NCBI GenBank assembly: GCA_030672375.1
Contig: DAOVGP010000036.1
Span: 1-16,602 of the forward strand
Direction of reading: 5' to 3'
Length of the DNA stretch: 16,602 nt
From: Candidatus Aenigmatarchaeota archaeon
Lineage (GTDB): Archaea; Aenigmatarchaeota; Aenigmatarchaeia; CG10238-14
The translations under genes and the position numbers were made by a program. The notes under the pieces are model-generated. The model was not told where the DNA came from. It did no database searches and saw nothing but the letters and a program-made list of their open reading frames with translations. Position 1 is the stretch's first letter, and every line of letters begins with the position of its first letter. Positions 1 to 5,296 of this stretch are shown piece by piece.

Positions 1-65
1 TTTACAGGATTATTCTAGGACCCTTAAAGTTGACAGAGCCCTATTAATTTTAATGTCTGATTTTA

Positions 66-1193
66 CTATGGTAAAAGTTTCATTGGATCTATATATTCCA
101 TCTTAAACGCTTCTGCTACTCCTTTGTTCGTAATTTTACCTTTGAAAATGTTAAGTCCACTGAGCAATGCCGAATCAGACTTTATGCCTTCAATCCCACC
201 ATTAGCCAGCTTGACCGCATAAGGTAGAGTAGCAGCTGTCAACGCAAACGTAGATGTACGGGCAAACGCACCTGGCATGTTAGTCACACAATAATGTAAG
301 ACATTTTCTTCTACATACACAGGATCTGAATGACTTGTTGGTCTGGACGTCTCAAACATCCCTCCTTGGTCTATCGCCACATCGACTATTACAGAACCAG
401 GTTTCATTTGTTTTATCATTTCACGAGTCACGAGTTTTGGTGCTTTAGCTCCTATCAAGAGTACTGCACCCACTGCTATATCAGTCTGTTTTAATTCCTT
501 TAGTATATTTTCTTCTGTTGATTCAACCAATGAGAAATCAAAATGTTCTGGATGTTCCTTATCCAATACTTTCTCTAAATAATCGAACGTCTTACCTTTT
601 CTTTGTAGTATTACCACGTCAGCTCCCATAGAAGCTGCAACCTTTGCTGCACTACGACCAACAGTGCCTCCGCCTATTACGACAACTTTTGCTGGTTTAA
701 CACCAGTAACTCCGGTTATTAAAATGCCTCTACCGCCTCTAGGGATTGAAAGATAATATCCACCCATTAGAGATGCCATTTTCCCAGCAACTTCAGACAT
801 AGGTCTCAATAACGGCAGACCCTTACCATCATAAACAGTCTCATATGCAACACATGTCGAACCTCTTTTTATCATCTCTTCTGTTAATTTTTCTTCAGAT
901 GCGAAATGAAAATAGGTAAAAATTATGTGATCGGATTTAATGAAGTCAAATTCTTGTGGCATGGGTTCTTTTACTTTCATTATCATTTCGGCTTGAGACC
1001 ACACTTCCTCAACTGATTCAATTATTTTAGCACCGGCAGCTTCGTATTCTTCATTACTTATACCCGAACCGACTCCTGCATTTTTTTGGATAATAACCTC
1101 GTGTTCATTCTTGACTAACTCTTTAACACCTGCAGGAACAATACCAACACGATTTTCATTATTCTTAATTTCTTTTGGAATTCCAACAATCAT
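66..1193 (-). CDS. ald: Alanine dehydrogenase
   Basis: Catalyses the reversible NAD-dependent oxidative deamination of L-alanine to pyruvate and ammonia in the cytoplasm. The 375-residue product has the full length of the family. Substrate and catalytic residues fall at the usual places: Arg15 (NENRVGI), Lys75 (MKVKEP) and His96 (TYFHFA), with Asp271/Asp275 in the VDVAIDQGG segment. The nucleotide-binding loop GGGTVGR is at about 174-180. The C-terminal block with NMPGAFARTSTFAL is also typical. The ATG at 1193 is supported by a strong GGAGGGGTGG ribosome site just upstream; the stop is TAG. It lies 80 nt beyond the sod stop on the same strand and may be read from that unit or from its own promoter. 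Together with glnA it is one of two ammonia-linked enzymes in the window. Recognition is from overall sequence and is secure. Confidence 0.96.
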   Translation of the reverse strand: MIVGIPKEIKNNENRVGIVPAGVKELVKNEHEVIIQKNAGVGSGISNEEYEAAGAKIIESVEEVWSQAEMIMKVKEPMPQEFDFIKSDHIIFTYFHFASEEKLTEEMIKRGSTCVAYETVYDGKGLPLLRPMSEVAGKMASLMGGYYLSIPRGGRGILITGVTGVKPAKVVVIGGGTVGRSAAKVAASMGADVVILQRKGKTFDYLEKVLDKEHPEHFDFSLVESTEENILKELKQTDIAVGAVLLIGAKAPKLVTREMIKQMKPGSVIVDVAIDQGGMFETSRPTSHSDPVYVEENVLHYCVTNMPGAFARTSTFALTAATLPYAVKLANGGIEGIKSDSALLSGLNIFKGKITNKGVAEAFKMEYIDPMKLLP

Positions 1194-1273
1194 TTAACCA
1201 CCCCTCCATTTTTCTAACTCTGTATTCTATTTAAAAAAGTCTACCAAATATTTACAAATTAAACTTTATTTAA

Positions 1274-1894
1274 CTATTTCGATAATTCTTCAAGCCTTTT
1301 GTTTACTTCATCCCAGTTAACGATGTTCCAGAATGAATCAACAAATTTGGCTCTTTGGTTCTTGTAATCAAGATAGTATGCATGTTCCCATACATCTAGA
1401 ACCATTAGAATTTTGAACATCGGGTATACGTTAACATTGTGTTTTTCTATCTGCATTATTATCGGTCTATTAGTTTTTCTACAGAATGATAGTGCTGCCC
1501 ACCCAGATCCTTCTACGCTAACAGCTGCTTGAGAGAATTCTTTCTTGAATCTTTCAAAACTTCCGAATTCCTTGTCTATAGTATCGCCTAAAACTCCGTC
1601 TGGTTTTCCACCACCTTTGTCAGTAGGTGCTAAATTAGGCCAGAACAGTGAGTGTAGTACATGTCCCCCTATGTTAAATGACAATGCCTTTAAAGTAGAT
1701 TTCATATCCAATTCAGTATTATCTTTCCTTGCTTTGTCAAGTTTCTCTAGTATCGTATTCGATTTGTTGACATATCCCTGATGATGTTTATCGTGATGTA
1801 TCGTTAGCTGTTCTTCAGACATGTGTGGTTCTAAGTCATTGTATCCGAAAGGTAGTTTTGGTAAAACGTAAAATTTTTTTTCCATGTTTACCAT
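1274..1894 (-). CDS. sod: Fe/Mn superoxide dismutase
   Basis: Converts superoxide to hydrogen peroxide and oxygen. The 206-residue protein shows the four expected metal ligands: His33 in the HHDKHH helix, His81 in HVLHSLFW, and Asp167 and His171 in LDVWEHAYY. It has the EGSGWA block near 128-133. Fe versus Mn cannot be decided from sequence alone. The gene starts 5 nt after the stop of the ferritin-like gene, so the two are almost certainly co-transcribed. Two starts are possible: the ATG at 1894, with AAGG only 2 nt before it, and an ATG three codons later at 1885, which would start the protein MEKKFYV. The longer form is given. Stop codon TAG. Pairing with a ferritin fits an oxidative-stress and iron-sequestration unit. 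Confidence 0.96.
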   Translation of the reverse strand: MVNMEKKFYVLPKLPFGYNDLEPHMSEEQLTIHHDKHHQGYVNKSNTILEKLDKARKDNTELDMKSTLKALSFNIGGHVLHSLFWPNLAPTDKGGGKPDGVLGDTIDKEFGSFERFKKEFSQAAVSVEGSGWAALSFCRKTNRPIIMQIEKHNVNVYPMFKILMVLDVWEHAYYLDYKNQRAKFVDSFWNIVNWDEVNKRLEELSK

Positions 1895-1899
1895 ATCCT

Positions 1900-2181
1900 T
1901 TATCCCGTTAACTCATCAACTTCTTTTTTACCTTCTTCCAATTCCTTTTCTTGTTCCTTGTCTAGTTTCAATAATAGAGCTTGGAATTCTCCCATATGTG
2001 TCTTTTCTTCTTTCGCTATGTCCAAAAGAATTTTCTTAATGTTTTCGTTTTCAGTCATTGCTGCCATTTGCTCGTAAAGACTTACAGCGTCTAATTCAGC
2101 TATCATGCCAACCCTAAGTATCTCTTTGTCTAAATCTTCTTTTTTTACCTTATCAAGATTCAAAGGTATTTTTGATAACAT
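1900..2181 (-). CDS. Encapsulin-cargo-like mini-ferritin (EncFtn type)
   Basis: A 93-residue, two-helix ferritin-like protein. Helix 1 contains AELDAVSLYEQ, with Glu29 as the likely first metal ligand. Helix 2 contains KEEKTHMGEF, with Glu59 and His62 in the ExxH spacing; this matches the encapsulated-ferritin ferroxidase pattern, where two subunits are needed to complete the iron site. From memory it closely resembles the N-terminal ferritin domain fused to the encapsulin shell protein of Pyrococcus furiosus. Here the protein stops right after the segment ending VDELTG, where in the fusion the shell domain would follow, and no shell gene is in this window. The ATG at 2181 follows an excellent GGGGTGA site. 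It heads a unit with sod. Iron oxidation and detoxification is the likely role; location inside a shell is not shown. Confidence 0.85.
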   Translation of the reverse strand: MLSKIPLNLDKVKKEDLDKEILRVGMIAELDAVSLYEQMAAMTENENIKKILLDIAKEEKTHMGEFQALLLKLDKEQEKELEEGKKEVDELTG

Positions 2182-2241
2182 TTTTCACCCCTTTTTTATG
2201 ATAATAAAATATTATTTAAAATCTCTTTTCAGGTAATACAT

Positions 2242-2267
2242 AATATAACAGTGTTATATTTATATAC
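2242..2267 (-). promoter_or_regulatory. Ferritin-sod promoter with 19-bp palindrome
   Basis: On the minus strand a TATA box (GTATATAAA, 2267-2259) is followed directly by a perfect 19-bp inverted repeat, AATATAACAGTGTTATATT (2242-2260), with 9-bp arms around one central base. The expected transcription start, about 25 nt past the box, falls near 2237, so the palindrome lies between TATA box and start, where a bound dimer would block initiation. That makes it a candidate operator for a stress- or metal-responsive repressor. The regulator is not identified here. Confidence 0.6.
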
Positions 2268-2296
2268 TTTTCTTTATTTGAATTATAGTAAAAGAA

Positions 2297-3007
2297 TTAC
2301 TTCCACAACCAGCCAAACAATCCTTTATTTCCCTTTTCATTCTGTGCTAATTGTTGTAATCTAGTCTGTTCCTGCTCCATATTCTGTATTTGTTCTTGCA
2401 TCATAGCTCTTACTTGTTCCTCACAATCACATTGATTCATTAATTGTCTAAGATGTTGAATTCTTTGTTGATTTTGAATTACTTCCTGTTCCATCTCCCC
2501 TGCAGCTACTTCATCTCCACCGAATAAGAATTTTACTAACATATTTCTTGTCTCTATTCTCTCCTCTGCCCCTATAGTTGCTTGAACAGAATTATTGAAT
2601 TCCCTAGCAATTTGGGAGACATTACGACCAATACCTCCTGTCAAATCTTCCATAGCAAGCAAAGAATGAACCGCCAATCTTACTTTATTCTGATTTTGAT
2701 AAACTTGTTGTTGATTTTGTCTTAAAGTTTGCATTTCTTGGACCATTTCTTGTTGTCTCTCCTGTATCATTTGTCTCAATTCAGTTGTGTTTCTAGCTTT
2801 CAATTGTACTCTTTGTTGAATCATTAAAGTTTCTTCTTCCCCTTCATTCTGTGTTTCCTGTTCAGCCTGTACTTGTTGACTCTGACCTGATTCATTCAAT
2901 CCAGGACTTCCCATTCCTGTCTCAGGTTCATCTACACCTTGTTGTTGAGCCACAACCACTGAACTTACTAATACTAAAACCAAAAAGGGAATAATTATTT
3001 TTTTCAT
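2297..3007 (-). CDS. Secreted Gln-rich coiled-coil protein, unknown function
   Basis: A 236-residue protein that I cannot assign to a named function. It begins with a clear signal peptide: two lysines, a hydrophobic stretch of about 15 residues, then VVVAQQQG with likely cleavage after Ala20. Residues about 21-60 are acidic and low in complexity. Two long glutamine- and methionine-rich helical segments follow (about 62-110 and 170-225), predicted as coiled coil, separated by a more ordered middle part (about 110-165). About 42 residues are Gln, close to one in six. The paired cysteines of CDC (about 193-195) could form or carry a disulfide. The C-terminus ends in an aromatic cluster, FGWLWK, which could touch the membrane. 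Start ATG 3007 has a GAGGT ribosome site and a TATA box (TTTATAAATA) at 3060-3051. It may be an envelope protein; that is inference. Confidence 0.75.
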   Translation of the reverse strand: MKKIIIPFLVLVLVSSVVVAQQQGVDEPETGMGSPGLNESGQSQQVQAEQETQNEGEEETLMIQQRVQLKARNTTELRQMIQERQQEMVQEMQTLRQNQQQVYQNQNKVRLAVHSLLAMEDLTGGIGRNVSQIAREFNNSVQATIGAEERIETRNMLVKFLFGGDEVAAGEMEQEVIQNQQRIQHLRQLMNQCDCEEQVRAMMQEQIQNMEQEQTRLQQLAQNEKGNKGLFGWLWK

Positions 3008-3104
3008 AATCTTACCTCATAATACGTATTTTATAATTTCGCCATCCTACTATTTATAAATTAAGCTGCTTAGAATGGTCTGATTTCAATAAAACTCAAT
3101 CCAG

Positions 3105-3147
3105 CGCCCGAGACAGGATTACTGTAATTAGGTTAAATTTTTAGGGC
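3105..3147 (-). pseudogene. Truncated tRNA-Asn remnant
   Basis: On the minus strand a 43-nt segment starts GCCC (3147-3144) and ends with a 14-nt match (complement of CGCCCGAGACAGGA, 3105-3118) to the 3' end of the intact tRNA-Asn at 4580-4593. That part covers the 3' strand of the T stem, the 3' acceptor strand and base 73. ACAG of the 5' T strand is also present, but the T loop, anticodon arm and D arm are missing. It lies in a 299-bp gene-free stretch (3008-3306) that otherwise holds only the promoter of the secreted protein and two copies of the repeat described separately. Confidence 0.5.
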
Positions 3148-3149
3148 TT

Positions 3150-3167
3150 AAATCTATCTGATTCTTT
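3150..3167 (-). repeat. Short dispersed repeat, copy 1
   Basis: AAATCTATCTGATTCTTT (plus strand) is identical over 18 nt to 4550-4567, the sequence just past the tRNA-Asn gene. This copy lacks the long T run seen on the minus strand in the other three, and it lies just 5' of the tRNA-Asn remnant when read on the minus strand. Confidence 0.6.
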
Positions 3168-3279
3168 TATTTCACTCTTTTTTCCTTTTGAGTAGACCCA
3201 AACAAAATCTAGTATTCCTTAAAGGACAAATTTTTTTACAGAAATAATTCTCATTCATAATTATTTTTAGTAATTTCAG

Positions 3280-3296
3280 AGAACAAAAATCTATCT
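3280..3296 (-). repeat. Short dispersed repeat, copy 2 (3' of GTPase gene)
   Basis: AGAACAAAAATCTATCT on the plus strand. On the minus strand it reads as AGATAGAT followed by TTTTTGTT, and begins 11 nt after the stop codon of the permuted GTPase. Its position and T run suggest an archaeal T-rich transcription terminator. Confidence 0.55.
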
Positions 3297-3306
3297 GTAG
3301 ATGACA

Positions 3307-4095
3307 TCAAGTACGTTTCAACAAAAGTCTTCCTTTTTGCCAGTCATGTATCATTGTAATATAAACACGTCTTTCATCGATTACTCCACCTTTCTTCAGC
3401 ATATTTCTAGATTTTCCTATTTCATTAATGATTTCTTCGAAATCCTTATCACCAATATTGATTTTGTAAAAATTCTCAAAGTGTTCCTTGTCAACAGCAA
3501 CAAACATTTCAACTATTTTTCTTGCAACTATGTCAGGATCATTTATTTTTGATGGATTTAATACACCTATCAACGCATGTTTCACTTCATCATCTTCGTT
3601 TGTCGAAGGAACAATACCAGGAGTATCAATAAGACCCATGCCAGAACTGATGCGTATCCACTGCAAGCCTTTGGTCTGACCTGCCCTTGATCCTACCCTT
3701 GCCTTTTTACGTCCGGTCAGAGAATTAACAATTGATGACTTGCCTGTATTAGGATAACCTATAACACCAACTTTAACAAATTCTTGCCTAGATCTTTTCT
3801 TGGCTATCTCAAACATTTTCTTTTTGAGTAACGTTATGCCGTGCCGTTCCCTAGTTGATACAGATATACACGGTGAAATTTTCCTGAGTTCATCTCTATA
3901 ATCTTTGGCCAATTTTTCCGGAATCAGGTCGGACTTGTTCAATACAAAAATCAAAGGTTTTTTTGCCAGCTTGACAAGGTTCTCAGCCTTTTTATTTCTT
4001 GTAATATCAGGCATCCTTGCATCAAGAACTTCTATAATTACATCTGATTCTTCAATAACCTTTTCAACGAGTTCCCAAAATTTTTTCATCAGCAT
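3307..4095 (-). CDS. Circularly permuted ribosome-assembly-type GTPase (YlqF/YawG family)
   Basis: The G motifs come in permuted order G4-G5-G1-G2-G3, the hallmark of the YlqF/RbgA, YawG and Nog2/Lsg1 group that helps assemble the large ribosomal subunit. DARMP (25-29) is a family signature. G4 is NKSD (53-56), G5 lies near SVSTRE (78-83), the P-loop is GYPNTGKSS (113-121), a G2 threonine is near 141, and G3 is DTPG (157-160). At 262 residues it is shorter than bacterial YlqF and has only a small C-terminal tail. The reading frame extends to a TTG at 4125, but TTTAAAA at 4117-4111 looks like the TATA box and overlaps that extension, so the ATG at 4095 or the one at 4089 is the likelier start, probably leaderless. 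Binding to ribosome precursors is inferred from the family. Confidence 0.88.
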   Translation of the reverse strand: MLMKKFWELVEKVIEESDVIIEVLDARMPDITRNKKAENLVKLAKKPLIFVLNKSDLIPEKLAKDYRDELRKISPCISVSTRERHGITLLKKKMFEIAKKRSRQEFVKVGVIGYPNTGKSSIVNSLTGRKKARVGSRAGQTKGLQWIRISSGMGLIDTPGIVPSTNEDDEVKHALIGVLNPSKINDPDIVARKIVEMFVAVDKEHFENFYKINIGDKDFEEIINEIGKSRNMLKKGGVIDERRVYITMIHDWQKGRLLLKRT

Positions 4096-4159
4096 AAGAA
4101 TTGTTTGTGATTTTAAAGATATCAAATAACCTTATTCACAATTAAATTATTCTCTTCTT

Positions 4160-4176
4160 AGAACAAAAATCTATCT
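4160..4176 (-). repeat. Short dispersed repeat, copy 3 (3' of parvulin gene)
   Basis: AGAACAAAAATCTATCT, identical to the copy at 3280-3296. On the minus strand it lies 27 nt after the parvulin stop and about 40 nt before the GTPase TATA box, exactly where a terminator separating the two units would be expected. Confidence 0.55.
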
Positions 4177-4203
4177 TGGATTTATTTTAATTAGATTAAA
4201 CAA

Positions 4204-4479
4204 TTATTCTAATCTTTTAATTATATGCCATCCAAACTCAGTCTTCACTGGTTGTGAAATTTGACCTTTTTGCAATGTAAAGGCAGCTTTTTCAAATTCA
4301 CGGACCATTTGACCTCTACCAAACATTCCTAGGTCGCCACCCCTTCCTTTAGATGGACATAATGATTTTTCCATCGCAATTTTAGAGAAACTTGTTCCAC
4401 TGTTCAACTGATCTAGTATGGATTTGGCTTCTTGTTCTGTTTTTACAAGAATATGTGCACAATGTACCTTATCGACCAT
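4204..4479 (-). CDS. Parvulin-type peptidyl-prolyl isomerase
   Basis: A stand-alone 91-residue parvulin domain that speeds cis-trans isomerisation of proline peptide bonds. Family residues visible: His9 in CAHILVK, Cys41 in the CPSKGRGGDLG block (41-51), the MVREFEKAAF segment (58-67), and Phe82 with His85 in EFGWHIIK, forming the double-histidine active site. There is no signal peptide or targeting domain, so it should be cytosolic, like the single-domain parvulins of other archaea. Start ATG 4479 gives the usual N-terminus of single-domain forms. It lies between tRNA-Asn and the permuted GTPase, each followed by a copy of the same T-rich repeat, so it is probably its own transcript. Confidence 0.95.
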   Translation of the reverse strand: MVDKVHCAHILVKTEQEAKSILDQLNSGTSFSKIAMEKSLCPSKGRGGDLGMFGRGQMVREFEKAAFTLQKGQISQPVKTEFGWHIIKRLE

Positions 4480-4544
4480 ATCATCACAAATCTTAATTAT
4501 GGTTAAGAGATTTTATATTATTTTAAAAGATGATGGAAATTTCT

Positions 4545-4567
4545 AACAAAAATCTATCTGATTCTTT
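4545..4567 (-). repeat. Short dispersed repeat, copy 4 (3' of tRNA-Asn)
   Basis: AACAAAAATCTATCTG plus the following ATTCTTT. On the minus strand it begins 12 nt past the last tRNA base and ends in TTTTTGTT. It shares its T-rich half with copies 2 and 3 and its other half with copy 1, so it is the most complete copy. Likely tRNA terminator. Confidence 0.55.
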
Positions 4568-4579
4568 AACTTCTCAGGA

Positions 4580-4707
4580 CGCCCGAGACAGGACTCGAAC
4601 CTGTGACCCCCTGGTTTCTGTAGATCAAACTTTAACAGCCAGGTGCTTTAGGCTGGATAAGATCAAATTCTTCAAACCTATCCACCTACCTACTAAGCTA
4701 CTCGGGC
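4580..4707 (-). tRNA. tRNA-Asn(GTT) with two introns
   Basis: Folding by hand gives acceptor GCCCGAG/CTCGGGC, discriminator G, anticodon stem CCTGG/CCAGG, anticodon GTT (4636-4634) and T stem ACAGG/CCTGT. The gene is 128 nt; removal of two introns leaves a standard 73-nt tRNA. Intron 2 (4632-4616, 17 nt) is at the canonical 37/38 site: central helix CTGT/ACAG, bulges TAA and AAA. Intron 1 (4685-4648, 38 nt) lies in the D stem between bases 22 and 23: central helix AGGT/GCCT, 3-nt bulges AGG and AAA, and an intron stem TGGATAGG/CTTATCCA. Splicing it out gives the ideal D arm GCTT-AGTAGGTA-GAGC. Both are bulge-helix-bulge motifs for archaeal splicing endonuclease. CCA is not encoded. It lies downstream of gatCAB, whose product acts on this tRNA. 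Confidence 0.92.
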
Positions 4708-4737
4708 TTATGTATAACACTTTATTCTCGCATTATA

Positions 4738-5259
4738 TTAAAAATAGTTATTATTTATGATTTCTACAATTCGTGATTTTGTAAAAAAATCTGGGATTTT
4801 CAATTTTGGATACATCGATCCAAGTTCATTACTTATTCCAACTTCAGAACTTTTTAATTTTGCATCTTTACATGCATCTTGTGCATCATCCATTATTAAA
4901 CCAACACCAACACTTACTTCACTACCATCAGTTTTTTTTCGAAAATATTCTCTAAGAGGTTTTGTGATGTTAATAACTTCTTGAACGATATCTTTATTGT
5001 ATGGTATTTTTATTTTAACAATTATTTCATCTGCATCTCGTTCTATATCTCTTACTTCATAGCCTGTTTCACTGCCATATATTTTAATAAATTCAAGTAT
5101 TTGATTCAGGGCTTCTTTCATATTATCTCTATATTCTTGCCATTTTTTTTCTCTTTCTCTCTCTGGTATTGGGGCCCTAAAAAATCCTTTTTTCTTCCAC
5201 CCTACTTGATTAACATCAAAATAAAGACAAACCTCTAATTCTTGTTCGAGACCCTGCAT
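4738..5259 (-). CDS. Unknown 173-residue protein downstream of gatB
   Basis: I do not recognise this protein. It is soluble, charged and mixed alpha/beta, with no signal peptide, membrane segment or cysteine cluster. Visible pieces: an opening strand LEQELEVCLYFDV, a basic aromatic turn (GWKKKGFFRAP), a charged helix from about 33 to 60, and a strand DEIIVKIKIPY near 82-92. A stretch SVGVGLIMDDAQDAC (about 115-129) follows, and the tail carries KIPDFFTK. The frame extends to a TTG at 5268, but the ATG at 5259 is the better start, about 26 nt after a TTTAAAA box. It follows gatB by 37 nt on the same strand, with that box in the gap, so it may be transcribed separately. The location next to gatCAB and tRNA-Asn does not by itself show a role there. 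Confidence 0.65.
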   Translation of the reverse strand: MQGLEQELEVCLYFDVNQVGWKKKGFFRAPIPEREREKKWQEYRDNMKEALNQILEFIKIYGSETGYEVRDIERDADEIIVKIKIPYNKDIVQEVINITKPLREYFRKKTDGSEVSVGVGLIMDDAQDACKDAKLKSSEVGISNELGSMYPKLKIPDFFTKSRIVEIINNNYF

Positions 5260-5296
5260 ACAAACCAAATAAAATCTAAATCTTTTAAACCTTTTG

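Noticed and set aside
3105..3118. Attachment site of an integrated element, or a box C/D guide RNA against tRNA-Asn
   Set aside because: The genes between the two tRNA matches are housekeeping (GTPase, parvulin) with no integrase. For a guide RNA there is no RTGATGA box, and no CTGA box at the required distance from the 14-nt complementarity.
4096..4125. TTG start for the permuted GTPase
   Set aside because: The extension overlaps the best TATA box (4117-4111), and its residues are not part of the family.
4530..4760. Plus-strand open frame over tRNA-Asn
   Set aside because: It is the reverse strand of the tRNA and its repeat, with no ribosome site and no protein-like composition outside the tRNA.
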